DNA of 64,000 bases from Melitaea cinxia (GCF_905220565.1 NC_059422.1:7956272-8020271), one strand, 5' to 3'; counted from the first letter of the stretch, positions 31,690 through 42,074 are shown. Made by a program: numbers and translations. Notes: generated by a model not told the origin, from the letters alone.

Positions 31690-32034
31690 GGACGCCGCGT
31701 TGGCGCAACGGTCACAGCCATGGATTGTACCTATTGCGCTAGCGGTTGCGGGTTCGATCCCCGCACACGACAAACATTTGTATTGGCCATACAGGTATTT
31801 GCCGTGGTCTGGGTGTTTGTGCAGTCCTTGTGGGTCTCCCCACCGCACCTCGGAGAGCACGTTAAGCCGTCGGTCCCGGTTGTTATCATGTACACCTAAT
31901 AGCGATCGTTACTCATAGTAGGGAATATATCCGCCAACCCGCATTGGAACAGCGTGGCGGATTAAGCTCTGATCCTTCTTCTACATGGGGAAAGAGGCCT
32001 ATGCCCAGTAGTGGGATATTACAGGCTGAAGCGT
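31690..32034 (+). mobile_element. SINE-A reference copy, intact, with target duplication
   Basis: The best SINE-A here. Box A-like 'gttggcgcaacgg', box B 'gcgggttcgatccccgc', the body with 'gcacctcggagagcacgtt', and the tail 'agtgggatattacaggctga'. 'aactgtggaata.at' flanks it (31675-31689 and 32035-32049) with 14 of 15 bases alike, so it is a young retroposed insertion of 345 bp. The head implies RNA polymerase III transcription. The tail likely matches a partner LINE's 3' end, by analogy with other SINEs. Resembles lepidopteran SINEs of the Metulj/HaSE kind, from memory and not checked. Confidence 0.9.
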
Positions 32035-32087
32035 AACTGTGGAATACATAATAAATAAATAAATATTTACAGCATACACACACCGAT

Positions 32088-32280
32088 GTTCCTCAACCTT
32101 AGATATCACAGCTGAATAATACCGCTCTCAACAGTGTTGTGTTACTGTGGTGAGTAAGTTGGACAGAGCTCCTGGGTAGGGTCGGGGACAGCGTTGGCGA
32201 CACGCTTGCAGTGCTTCTGGTGTTGCAGACGTCCATAGGCTACGGTAACAAATGTACGCTCGCCGCCATAGTGGTATAAA
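32088..32280 (+). mobile_element. SINE-B copy
   Basis: 'gatatcacagctgaataata', 'gtgttactgtggtgagtaag', 'tgcttctggtgttgcagacg', 'ataggctacggtaaca'. Confidence 0.7.
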
Positions 32281-32562
32281 AACACATAGACTACTAGACT
32301 AGCTTATCACTGAGTGATATTTAATCTATTTAATTAGTTTCTAACATGTTCCCAAATGTATGTTTCTGAAAAAAAATTGACATCTAAGTCCAGTGACACC
32401 AAAAATCTCTAGCCCAAAAAACTTTAAAGAAGATGGTAAATCAAGTAAGTGAAGTCGTGGGCAGAAACCTAGTCTACCTAGAGTAGTATTTCCACCAAGT
32501 CCTGAAGATTATTCATTAAAATCCCAAAGTCCAGTTGATAATCCCATCATTACATTACAGCC
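32281..32562. other. No gene seen
   Basis: AT-rich spacer. Confidence 0.4.
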
Positions 32563-32690
32563 TATACAGTCCACTGCTGGACATAGGCCTCCACAAGTTT
32601 ACGCCAAAAATAACGTGAACTCATGTGTTTTGCCCATAGTCACCACGCTGGGCAGGCGGGTTGGGACCGGGTTGGGTTGATAATCCCAAG
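32563..32690 (-). mobile_element. LINE 3' tail (family R)
   Basis: 'cagtccactgctggacatag', 'catagtcaccacgctgggca'. Confidence 0.7.
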
Positions 32691-32936
32691 TCCAAACTAA
32701 AAAAATCCCTAAGAACAAGAGTTTTAATCCTAGTCTAAGCCGATTTAATAAACGCTTCAACTCGACTTCAACTAACCTATCACTTTGTATTCCTCAATCA
32801 AAATACATTATTTATACTAACAGATGTTTTATTCGAAAATCCCAAAAATGAAATCGTATTAAGCATTAAATTTCCAATTTTTTTAAACAATGTTAACATG
32901 ATTGACGGTCGGAAATATTTTTGTCCAATTTCAAAA

Positions 32937-33050
32937 CACAGTTATAATTTTTCAAAGAGTAACTGCGGGGTTACTTCGCAATTTTTTTCTGCAGAATCTA
33001 AATTCCGAATTGCTGATATTTCCAAAGACTTTGTTATTTCATTTTAAGAA
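32937..33050 (-). mobile_element. Repeat K fragment
   Basis: 'gagtaactgcggggttactt', 'ctgcagaatctaaattccga'. Confidence 0.5.
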
Positions 33051-33457
33051 CCCAAATTAACAATGTTCAATATTGCCAACGCAATAAAATTGACTTAGTA
33101 AACTTTTGAACATGAAAAAGAATCTTATATAATATATACTTGAACTAGAAAAATATCGTAATCCACGCGAACGAAGCCGAGATAAACACTAGTATCATAA
33201 CTACAATAGTTTCGTGTAAAATAATAAGTGAATAAGCGAACTTCAAACAGATTTATAAAACAATAAGCAATGTTCAATTGAAGTCTGTATCACAAGTTGA
33301 ATAAGTTAACTTCATTGTATTAAGTGAATGGTACTCGATGAAGTACCTCATAAACTTCGAACATAAGCAAAATTTAATAAATGTGTTTTACATATTAACA
33401 TTTAACGTGTAAACAAACAAATAAACATTTCAGTTTTATAATATTAGTATGGATAAT
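33051..33457. other. No gene seen
   Basis: AT-rich. An element F scrap (cacgcgaacgaagccgag) lies at 33155-33185. Confidence 0.4.
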
Positions 33458-33645
33458 ATGTACGATTTTATTTTTGTGTTACCCATACATTAGGAATTCT
33501 AAACATTTTTGAATATCATATCAAAAATTGACCGCTCCAGCGAGGTTCGAACCCGCGTCTCCGACTGACCGTGTCGGCGCTCTAGCCAATTAAGCTATGG
33601 AACGATGTACCCGCAAGAGCGAAATTTTTTGATCTGATGATTTTT
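33458..33645 (-). mobile_element. tRNA-like element T2
   Basis: The left flank 33458-33507 ('tacgattttatttttgtgtt', 'taggaattctaaacattt') is the reverse complement of the right flank of the copy at 50002-50175. The tRNA-like core is at 33533-33604. The opposite inverted arm is missing here. Confidence 0.65.
33533..33604 (-). tRNA. tRNA-like sequence, cloverleaf-capable, GGT in anticodon position
   Basis: On the - strand the 72 bases fold as acceptor cgttcca/tggagcg, D stem gctt/gagc, anticodon stem ccgac/gtcgg with loop acggtca, and T stem gcggg/ctcgc with loop ttcgaac. The triplet GGT would read threonine codons. However, the base before it is C instead of the near-universal U33. Repetition inside a mobile unit also argues for a tRNA-derived element, not a working tRNA gene. 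Confidence 0.35.
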
Positions 33646-34100
33646 ATTTACGGTTTAAGCGAAACCGAAATAAACCGAAATAAAATCAAAAACCTCAATT
33701 TGAAGTTAAAAAGGTCCCAAGTCCGCGGTGTACGTTCGACAAATCTACCGCGAAAATTTAATTTCCCTTCTTTTGTTTGAACATCCATTGTGCCCTATCT
33801 AACCCCAGAGTTTCACACCTGGTAAGAGTTTTGTTTCATCCTGTCTGCCTGTTAAACTGTCATATATATCTAGGTAGACTAGACCCGCGGTTCCACTTGT
33901 GTTTATAATGTCATTGTCATGTAGTATATAACTTTTTTATAAAACAAATCTTTCTTATTTATATTTATATATTAATACGTGATGCAATTACTTGCGCGAA
34001 TGGATGAGTATGAAATTTCGCAAACTTCAATTTTATACAGAGAAGGAGTGCAGAATGTTAAATATTTTCTTTTTTTAATCTATGCAAAGAAATAAAATTT
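33646..34100. other. No gene seen
   Basis: Mixed AT-rich DNA with no credible frame. Confidence 0.4.
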
Positions 34101-34152
34101 GAGTGTCTGTTTGTAATATTAAAATAACCGCTTGTTACTAAATGCATATGGA

Positions 34153-34266
34153 TGTATACGCTTCAGCCTGTAATATCCTACTACTGGGCATAGGCCTCTT
34201 TCCCCATGTAGGAGAAGGATCAGAGCTTAATCCACCACGCTGCTCCAATGCAGGTTGGCGGATATG
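34153..34266 (-). mobile_element. SINE-A 3' fragment inside element E
   Basis: 'cttcagcctgtaatatccta' ... 'ccaatgcaggttggcggata'. Truncated in the body, consistent with incomplete reverse transcription. Confidence 0.75.
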
Positions 34267-34306
34267 TAAACACGGTACATATATCAAAATATATATTTTT
34301 ACAATT

Positions 34307-34353
34307 TTTGTCTGTCTGTCGGTCTGTCTGTCAGTCTATCTGTCTGTCTGTTG
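34307..34353. repeat. (TCTG)n microsatellite
   Basis: Expansion of the 'acagacagac' run present in all E copies. Confidence 0.9.
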
Positions 34354-34535
34354 TTCCAGCTAATCTCTGAAACGGCTAAGCCGATTTTGGTGGAACTTTC
34401 GCAGGCAAATAGCTGTAATAAGGGGTAACCTAGGCTACTTTTATTTAATAATTTATTTATTTTACATAACTCTGCGAACTGAACAATAACTTTTTTGTTA
34501 AATTCCACGCGGACAAAGTCGCGGGTACAGCTAGT

Positions 34536-34944
34536 TATGGATAAAACAATACATTAAATCAATAAAAAAACATTACACACACTACCATGTATTTGGCACA
34601 CACACGCATAATATACTCTTTTGTTTATTGTTAAAGTATGTGGTTAAATTATGGTCGAATTTCGATCACTTGGCGCACACTAGGTTTCAGTAATAGACCA
34701 CAAGAAAATCAATTCTTATAAAGAAAACGTACGTCCAATAGAGTTCACATATCCAGGCGTGAAAAACTAACATTTAGCGCCACAGTGCAATAAAGATTTT
34801 ATTGAGTTGACCGCAAACAGAGGGCCAGGCCCTTTTACTGCATACCTCATATAACTTTTGTCTGTTGCCATTCCATACGTCTTCTTTATCAAAACACGTT
34901 GCATATTACGCGGTTCATTTACAAAAACTAGTGTATCAAAATAT
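34536..34944. other. No gene seen
   Basis: AT-rich spacer. Confidence 0.4.
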
Positions 34945-35245
34945 CAAAATCAATATCACAAACAACTTAATTCCATGAGCACTTTCGAATCGTCATTTTA
35001 CAAATTAAAACTTTAAAAATGATTATTATTTTTGTAAAAGTAAAGCTACCACCGATTCGGAATGTAGATTCTGCAGAGAAGAATCGGCAAGAAACTCCGC
35101 AGTTACTGTTATGAAAAATAATATATAAACTGTGTTTTAGTACAAAATTAGTAACATGTTGCATGAAATACAGCGTCACTAAGTCCACACATGTAATCCT
35201 CAACTATGTCAACTATGTAATCCTGCACCGAATACGTTTTATCAA
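34945..35245 (+). mobile_element. Repeat K, best preserved copy
   Basis: 'aatcgtcattttacaaatta', 'accaccgattcggaatgtag', 'agaatcggcaagaaactccg', 'aaactgtgttttagtacaaa', 'gcatgaaatacagcgtcact', 'gtaatcctgcaccgaata'. About 300 bases. Confidence 0.7.
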
Positions 35246-35547
35246 TTATTATTTTTGTAATAAAAACTTTAATTTATGTTGAAACAATTCCAAAACTGTG
35301 TGTGGGATTTTATTGTACTTGCGAATACGAAAACCCAGAAAGGAGACTATTACTTCGCGCAGTCGGAAACTTGAGTTAGTTGTACGCCTAATATGAATAA
35401 TTCATAGTTCAAAATCCGACTTATAAATTAGGCACAAAATAGGTTTTATAACTGATTAAAAAATAAAATAAACAACTGCTACTATTTGACTGGTATCTGT
35501 ATAAATTAAAATGAATTGACGAAATGTATGTACGCACACGTTTTGAT
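35246..35547. other. No gene seen
   Basis: AT-rich. Confidence 0.4.
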
Positions 35548-35770
35548 GTAGTGCACAGCAGGAAATTTCTTGCTCAAAATATGGAGCAGTCCGACTGGGA
35601 TAGTACCTCGACCTTACAGAAGATCATAGCTAAATAATACTGCTTTCAATCAGTGTTGTATTCCTGTGGTGAATAAGGTGACCAGAGCTCCTGGGGAGGA
35701 TTGGGGGTAAGGTCAGCAACACGTTTGCGACGATTCTGGTGTTGCAGGCTTCTATGAGCTAGGTTAGGTA
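35548..35770 (+). mobile_element. SINE-B copy
   Basis: 'gtgcacagcaggaaattt', 'gatagtacctcgaccttaca', 'ctcctggggaggattggggg'. Truncated before the 'ccatcaggtg' part. Confidence 0.75.
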
Positions 35771-35887
35771 GAGTAATTGTCTAGAGAAAGTTTGTATAAG
35801 ATAAATTAAAAAATATATACACATTCACAAAATACATACACAAATATGGCGATGAAAAGTTCACAGAGACATCTTGTTTCATATTAT

Positions 35888-36085
35888 ACTAACGACTCGC
35901 CCCGGCTTCGCACGCTTACAAAAACTATCAGTGTTCTTCTTCTATATTAGGTATGTATTATACATATAAACCTTCCTCTGTAATTACTCTATTTACTGAA
36001 GAAAACCGCATCAAAATCCGTTGGGTAGTTTTAAAGATCAAAGCATACATACAACGGGGAGCGACTTTGTTTTATACTATGTAAT
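35888..36085 (+). repeat. Element F subtype, complete-looking
   Basis: 'cgactcgccccggcttcgca', 'gaagaaaaccgcatcaaaat', ends 'ggagcgactttgttttatac'. Confidence 0.65.
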
Positions 36086-36194
36086 AATGATAATGATATA
36101 GCTAAGAAAAGTATGTAGTATATATATGGCGTAATTTAATGCCCATCGCTTGTATTTACCTATATTTTAAATTAATTAAATTTATCGATCGATG

Positions 36195-36403
36195 CTTCAT
36201 CCTGTAATACCCCACTTCTGGGCATTGGCCTCTTTTCACATGTATGAGAAGGTTCCGCGCTTAATCCACCACGCTGTTCCACTGCGGGTTATGGATATAT
36301 TACCTACTATGAATTCCAATTACTATCAAATTTATATTATAACAACCTGCTCTGAGACACGTTAAGAAGACGTACAAGAACATACACCAAAACCAGAAAT
36401 TTA
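36195..36403 (-). mobile_element. SINE-A, degraded
   Basis: 'atcctgtaataccccacttc', 'gcttaatccaccacgctgtt', 'tatattacctactatgaatt'. Confidence 0.6.
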
Positions 36404-36758
36404 TATAGTTAAATTAAATGTTATTAAAAATTTCATCACAAAAACCTTGATACAGAATTTTAATAAATTAATCCTTGCTTACAAATATTTTGTTCACGTC
36501 TTAATCAAAATATAATGAAAGACAGTTAATTCTGATTATGTTTAACTAAATAACATTTTTAAGTATTTATAGTTTAATTAATATTCCAAAAGGGAAGATT
36601 AAAGTCGTAAATTAATTTATAAGTGTCTTAATTATGGTTTTTATACAATGTTATATAAAAGATTATGCCATGGAAGGGAGAAGTGACTTCTGTAAGCCGA
36701 TTGCAGAAAGATGGAAAATCTTAATTTTAGATCTTATATGTATTATATTGCTTTCTAA
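36404..36758. other. No gene seen
   Basis: AT-rich. The frame starting at 36634 runs into the SINE-C head. Confidence 0.4.
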
Positions 36759-36759
36759 T

Positions 36760-36985
36760 ATGACTAGCCCGTTGGCGCAGTTCGTAGCTCTGCTTTCTGT
36801 TCCGCGAGCTGCGGGTTCAATTCCCGCCTAAGTCTGGGTGTAATATTTGTATTTGTATATTTATATATGTATTATTTGTATGTATATTAGAGAAAATAGT
36901 TCTAACAGTCGGCTGTTACCTATAACACAAGCATGAAGTTGCTTATCATAGGAACAGACGACCGTGTGTGTGTGTGTGTTATAAG
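36760..36985 (+). mobile_element. SINE-C, near full-length
   Basis: 'gactagcccgttggcgcagt', 'gcgggttcaattcccgc', 'tctgggtgtaatat', 'cggctgttacctataacaca', 'agttgcttatcataggaaca', then a (GT)n tail. Confidence 0.8.
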
Positions 36986-36991
36986 ATATTT

Positions 36992-37330
36992 ATTTATTAC
37001 TAGCGACCCGCCCCGGCCTCGCACGGGTGCAATGCTGATACTATATATACTACAGAATGTCTTTATTTATAGTGTGAAGCTAGCTTATGACATGGTTATT
37101 AACATAATAACAACAACATTAAAATATGCGTCGTTAGATTACACGTTGTTACAGAATGCGTTGAAGAAATAAAGGTTCACTGCTCGTTCCCGGTAGGTGA
37201 TAGCGTGAAAATAGGTAGCCTATATGTTGACCCGACTTCTTAATAATATTCATGCAGTACTTTTTGAGTTTATCCCGGACATACATACAGACAAACAGAC
37301 AAAAATTCTAAAAACTATATTTTTGGCTTC
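36992..37330 (+). mobile_element. Element E/F hybrid-looking copy
   Basis: Starts 'ttactagcgacccgccccgg' (F subtype) and ends with the 'acagacaaacagacaaaaat' run typical of E. Confidence 0.55.
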
Positions 37331-37406
37331 GGTATCGATTGTAGATCACACCCCAAGTATTATTTTAAAAAAATATTCAATGTACAGTTTTGACTTTCCT
37401 ACCATT

Positions 37407-37640
37407 TTTAACCGACTTCAAAAAAAGGAGGAGGTTACTCAATCCGACCGTATATATATATTTTTTTTATGTATGTTCGGAGATAACTTCTTCGTTTATG
37501 AACCGATTTTGATAATTCTTTTTTTGTTAGGAAGGAGATATTCATAGTTTGGTACCATGATAAGGAAACCAGGATCTGATGATGGGATCCCAGAGAAATC
37601 GAGGGAAACTTTCAAAAATCGTAAGGGTGACTAGTAAATT
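37407..37640 (+). mobile_element. MITE-D (D6), left part
   Basis: 'taaccgacttcaaaaaaagg' terminus, 'ttactcaatccgaccgtata', 'gatgatgggatcccagagaa'. It leads into the tandem array; no right terminus found. Confidence 0.7.
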
Positions 37641-37689
37641 TAATCATGTTTTCATTAAGTACTATAAAGCACTACTATTTAGTAGAGGT

Positions 37690-38235
37690 CTGGAGTCGAT
37701 CTGATGATGGAGAAGAAAGATAGTCAAGGGAACTCTTCAACAATTTATAGCAATTACCTGCTTTTTGAACTTAATTCGTTTCTGTTGATGAGAACTTTGC
37801 ATATGTATGAGTTATAAGTGCCATTACAGTCTGATGATGGAGACAAAAGTTAGTCGAGGGAACTCTTTAACGATTTATAGCAATTACCTGCTGTTTGAAC
37901 TTAATTCGTTTCTATTGATGAGAACTTTGCATATATATGAGTTATAAAATGCCATTTCAGTCTGATGATGGAGACGAAAGATAGTCGAGGGTACTCTTCA
38001 ACGACTTACAGCATTTACCCGCTGTTTGAACTTAATTCGTTTCTATTGATGAGAACTTTGCACCTATATGAGTTACAAGTGCCATTAAAGTCTGATGATG
38101 GAGACGAAAGATAGTCGAAGGAACTTTTCAACGATTTATAGCAATTACCTGCTGTGTGATCATCTGTGTCGCAGGACCAGGTTTGATGATGGAGCCCATA
38201 AACACTCGAGGGAATTTCTCAACAATTTACAGCAG
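37690..38235 (+). repeat. Four-plus-copy tandem array, ~130 bp unit
   Basis: 'ctgatgatgg' recurs at 37701, 37831, 37962 and 38092, with a degraded fifth at ~38182. Each unit has 'gatagtcgaggg.actcttca', 'tatagcaattacctgctg' and 'ttgatgagaactttgca'. The start resembles the 'gatgatgggatccc' module of MITE-D, so the array may be an expansion of it. Confidence 0.85.
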
Positions 38236-38249
38236 TTACCTTTTGCTGT

Positions 38250-38480
38250 TTGACAACCGCTTTGATATAATGGTGCATGTGCCGTGTCGACGGCGCCTAA
38301 ACACCGACGGTCGCGGGTTCTATTCCAGCTCGGAGTGGATATTTATGTTTATATAAATATTTATTTTTGGTCTAGTTGTTAATCCTTGTGGTTCTCCCAA
38401 CCTAGCCTCGGAGAACACGCTAGGCTGTCAGTCCCGGTTGTTATTACGTACACCTGATAGCGAACTTTACTCATAGTATG
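38250..38480 (+). mobile_element. SINE-A' copy
   Basis: Head 'gtgtcgacggcgcctaaaca', box B-like 'cgcgggttctattcca', then the SINE-A body 'tgtcagtcccggttgttatt'. Cut at 'tactcatagt' where another SINE-A begins. Confidence 0.65.
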
Positions 38481-38612
38481 TCGACGCGTTAGCGCAGCGG
38501 TCACAGCACCGGCTGTTGCGCTAGCGTTAGTGGGTTCAATCCCCGAGCACGACAGACATTTGTATTGGCCATATAGATGTTTGTCATGATCTGGGTGTTT
38601 GTGCTTGAGTAT
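38481..38612 (+). mobile_element. SINE-A head and start of body
   Basis: 'cgacgcgttagcgcagcggt', 'gtgggttcaatccccg', 'tattggccatatagatgttt'. 3'-truncated. Confidence 0.7.
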
Positions 38613-38692
38613 TGTGTATGTTTCCGAACCCCCGACATAAGAGAAAAAGCATCCTTGTTAGGTCTACCCATCACTAAAAATTGTAAAATAAA

Positions 38693-39180
38693 ATAATTTT
38701 TAACAAAAAAAAAACCGACTACAAAAAGGAAACTAAAAAGTGAAAAATAAATTTACTTAGTACAAAGTAATTCGTATTTTGATTTAGTTAATCAGAAATG
38801 ATTAAATAAATATTTTATAATTTTGAAGTTGGTGCCAAGTAAATACTACAACAACCTGGCTACAATAACAAATACAAACAACACACACACAACAAACAAG
38901 TACAAAAAATATTATTAGATATGTCAAAACAATAACAGAATAATAACAGTATTCAACCTAATAGTCAATGAAACAAATTATGAAAGAAAACTGAATACAA
39001 CTTATAAGTAGATACTAGAGTAGTTATTGTTTTACTTGGCACCGACTTCAAAATTATAAAATATTTATTTAATCATTTCTGATTAACTAAATCGAAATAC
39101 GAATTACTTTGTACTAAGTAAATTTATTTTTCACTTTTTAGTTTCCTTTTTGAAGTCGGTTTTTTTTTGTTAAAAATTAT
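38693..39180. mobile_element. 488-bp element with 152-bp inverted arms
   Basis: Arms 38693-38844 and 39031-39180 are reverse complements with about three mismatches. The ends read 'ataatttttaac'. Each arm also contains inner and outer 'gaagtcggt' words, like the MITE-D termini. The centre is A-rich with no frame. Non-autonomous foldback element, fairly recent. Confidence 0.85.
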
Positions 39181-39207
39181 ATTATATGTATAGATTATTT
39201 AATTATT

Positions 39208-39435
39208 GACTAACCCGTTGGCGCAGTTTATAGTGACCCTGCTTCCTGCTCTCGGAGTTGTAGGTTCGATTCCCACCCCGAATCTGGGTGTAATGTATAT
39301 AAATATATATGTATTATTGATATGTATTTTTATCGAAAAAAAAAATATGTAGCTATACCAGTCGGCTGTTATCTATAATATATATAACATATATATAACA
39401 CAAGCATTAAGTTGCTTACTTTAGGAACAGATATA
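39208..39435 (+). mobile_element. SINE-C, full-length
   Basis: 'gactaacccgttggcgcagt', 'gtaggttcgattcccacccc', 'tctgggtgtaatgtata', 'gtagctataccagtcggctg', 'agcattaagttgcttacttt', 'ggaacag'. The segment 'ataacatatatataacac' is locally duplicated. Confidence 0.8.
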
Positions 39436-39519
39436 GGTGTAGATATTTATTCATTTATTTATTAAATTATAACACACGTATATTTGTATGTTATAATTTA
39501 ATAACATACGTATATTCGT

Positions 39520-39848
39520 GACGCCGCGTTGGCGCAACGGTTACAGCCATGGATTGTATCTGTTGTGCTGGCGGTTGCGGGTTCGATCCCCGCACATGAC
39601 AAACATTTGTATTGGCCGTGCAGGTGTTTTGCCGTGGTCTGGGTGTTTGTGCAGTCCTAGTGGGTCTCCCCACCGTGCCTCGGAGAGCACGTTAAGCCGT
39701 CGGTCCCGGTTGTTATCATGTACACCTGATAGCGATCGTTACTCATAGTAGGGAATATACCGCCGACCCGTAATGGAGTAGCGTGGTGAATTAAGCTGCA
39801 ATTCTTCTCCTACATGGAGAGAGAGTGGGATGTTACAAGCTGAATGCG
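39520..39848 (+). mobile_element. SINE-A, nearly intact
   Basis: Head 'gacgccgcgttggcgcaacg' and full body. About 18 bases are missing between 'ctacatggagag' and 'agtgggatgtta'. Confidence 0.85.
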
Positions 39849-40499
39849 ATAACTAATTAATAAATACGTAGTGACCCAAAAATAAATAATTGTGTTATCG
39901 TTAGAACATACTGACATTTAAAGAACCTATTCCACCAGCTATTGATAAAGCCTCAGATAGCTATCTGTCATATAACGGTATCAAACACACATTCTAACAT
40001 ACTGTTCTATTACTTTATTAAAGTGCACTGTATCCGCTAGATATTTTTATTCACTACCTTGATTAATTAGTTAAACGTTTTTCTCTTCTTTCTACTTTGG
40101 AATGTATGTATGTTGATTTGAGTTAAGCTCCGACCTTGGGTGCTACGTGGAGAGAGCCCAGCAGTGCGATTTTACTGGCTGAATCGATGTTGAGTGTACT
40201 TTTCCTCCTGATAAAGAATATCAGCAGCTTATCTGTCAGGTAGAATTTATCAGTTACTGGTGAAATTGGCCCTAAAATAGATAACTTATGAGAAGTTTAT
40301 CTCAATTGATCACCGATGAGGAAAACTATACTTCTGTGGAAACAAATTGACATGTCGTTCGCAGATGCTGGAAAGTTGCCAGTTTGTATCCGATATAGGA
40401 GAAATTAGATTTATTTCGTATTTTTAAATGGCAATACAGGAAAAATGATTGTCTGTATTACGCAATTATGTGTATACTTATAAAAATAAAAATAAAATC
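39849..40499. other. No gene seen
   Basis: AT-rich, with a 60-base SINE-A tail scrap at 40128-40186. Confidence 0.4.
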
Positions 40500-41080
40500 G
40501 TCTGTGCAATTCACAGACGCCGCAATTGAAACTTCTGAAAAGTCGTAGGAAAGTAGGCGTTGCGATTTTTTCGCTACAGCCTGTAATATCCCAGTCCTGG
40601 GCATAGGCCTCTTTCCCCATGTAGGAGAAGGATCTGAGCTTAATCCACCACTGCTCCAATGCGGGTTGGCGGATATATTCCCTACTACGAGCAACGATCG
40701 CTATCAGTGTACATGATAACAACCGGGACCGACGGCTTAACGTGCTCTCCGAGGCACGGTACCCACAAGGACTGCACAAATACCCAGACCTCGGATAAAC
40801 ACCTGTATGGCCAATACAAATGTGTGTCATGTGCGGGGATCGAACCCGCAACCGCCAACGCAACAGGTACAATCCATGGCTGTAACCGTTGCGCCAGCGT
40901 GGCGTCGCAATTTTTTCAATAGATGACAATTGCGGTCTCGTGAAAAAGATCGTAAGCGCCATGCAAAATGCGTCGCTTACGCATTTTGAGCAATAGTGTA
41001 TTCCGTCTCATATTCTCATTTACGTTTCATCGAGTTTCAAATCACAACGAATCTCAAAAAGTTTCACTTCAAAAAATCAC
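40500..41080 (-). repeat. Repeat I, copy 2, split by SINE-A
   Basis: Left part 40500-40571 (aacttctgaaaagtcgtagg), right part 40906-41080 (cgtaagcgccatgcaaaatg, gcattttgagcaatag). Inverted relative to 4780-5040. Confidence 0.6.
40573..40905 (-). mobile_element. SINE-A, full length, inside repeat I
   Basis: Complete head on the - strand (cgccacgctggcgcaacggt) and tail. Flanked by 'gcgattttttc' and 'gcaattttttc', an 11-bp near-duplication. The 183-codon - strand frame here is a translation of the SINE, not a gene. Confidence 0.85.
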
Positions 41081-41124
41081 AATCAGAAGTCTGTATTCAA
41101 GTAGGTTTTAGAAATACTTATAGT

Positions 41125-41490
41125 TCGATAGAACCTTTTGCAATGACCCTGCATTCTGCTCCGAATGTTGAGGATTCGATTCCCATCCTGATCTTGACTG
41201 TAATAACTATTTATTATAATATATATCTATATCTACTTTTCTACTTTCTACTTTCATAACCATAATCTACAGTGCACTTATTTCAAGATACGGAGCACTA
41301 TTATGGACCCCGCTGGGGCACGAAATAATTGGGTAGAAAAGATGCAACGCTTTTAGTAATATATATTGTAATATAAACTATATGTTCTCGTCCAATATAT
41401 ATTTTATAGTAATATATCTATATATTTTCATCAACATAAATATCAGTCGGCTGTTGCCTATACAAGCACTAAGTTACCTTAGACTTCACC
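41125..41490 (+). mobile_element. SINE-C, degraded
   Basis: 'ttgcaatgaccctgcattct', 'gaggattcgattcccatcc', 'cagtcggctgttgcctata'. The A/T-rich middle is expanded. Confidence 0.55.
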
Positions 41491-41501
41491 TTTAAGGTAC
41501 C

Positions 41502-42055
41502 TTAGACTTAAAAAAGGGGGAAGTTCCCAATTTGACTGTATTTTTTATCTGTGTTACACATAAATTTTTACGACGTACACTAATTTCATCCACTGACCCG
41601 CATTGGAGCAGCGTGGTGGATTAAGCTCTGGTCCATCTCGTACATGGGGAAAGAGGCTTATGCCCAGCAGTGGGATTTTACATGCTGAAGTGTAAACTGA
41701 TTTCGGTTATCCTTTTTTTAATCGAAAGGTGGTGCTTGTCGTGTGTTCCCATTAAGATTTAATCGAGATCTGCCAACTACTTTTCGAGTTATATCTAATA
41801 ATGCGTATTTACTTGACTATTTTTTCGTCGATCTTACGTTGTATTACCTCATAACTTTTTACTGGATGGGTTGATTTCGATAGTACTTTGTAATTTGAAA
41901 GCTAGTGCCTGTTATATGGTTCCGATCAAATTTTATAGCGATTTGATACGTACTTTATGAGCTATCTCTAATAATACATATTAACTTCGCAATTTTTTCG
42001 TCTACCTATGTTGTGTAATTGGTCTACGTAATTGAAGTCGGTTTTACTTTTGGTT
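41502..42055 (+). mobile_element. MITE-D (D7) with SINE-A insert
   Basis: Right terminus 'acgtaattgaagtcggtttt' and a degraded left end 'cttaaaaaagggggaagttc'. SINE-A tail piece at 41590-41696 inside. Confidence 0.65.
41590..41696 (+). mobile_element. SINE-A 3' fragment
   Basis: 'gacccgcattggagcagcgt', 'aagaggcttatgcccagcag'. Confidence 0.75.
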
Positions 42056-42074
42056 ACAAGCAAACACCATTATA

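Larger units (their letters stand above)
34101..34535 (-). mobile_element. Element E, copy 3, with SINE-A insert
   Basis: On the - strand: start 'ctagctgtacccgcgacttt' and end 'attacaaacagacactc'. A headless SINE-A piece (34153-34266, -) sits inside. Near-copies of 'tgtatac' (34152/34265 area) flank it. Confidence 0.7.

Noticed and set aside
31690..31775. SINE heads as real tRNA genes
   Set aside because: They keep box A and box B but do not pair as a cloverleaf over a 70-90 base span and occur in many copies with the same body.
37224..37547. 107-codon + strand frame
   Set aside because: Runs through the end of an E-type element into MITE-D; no conserved domain.
40411..40962. The longest open frame in the window (183 codons, - strand)
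   Set aside because: It is a translation of a SINE-A copy plus repeat I. Related peptides appear wherever SINE-A occurs (31688-31918, 39518-39748, 23463-23681).
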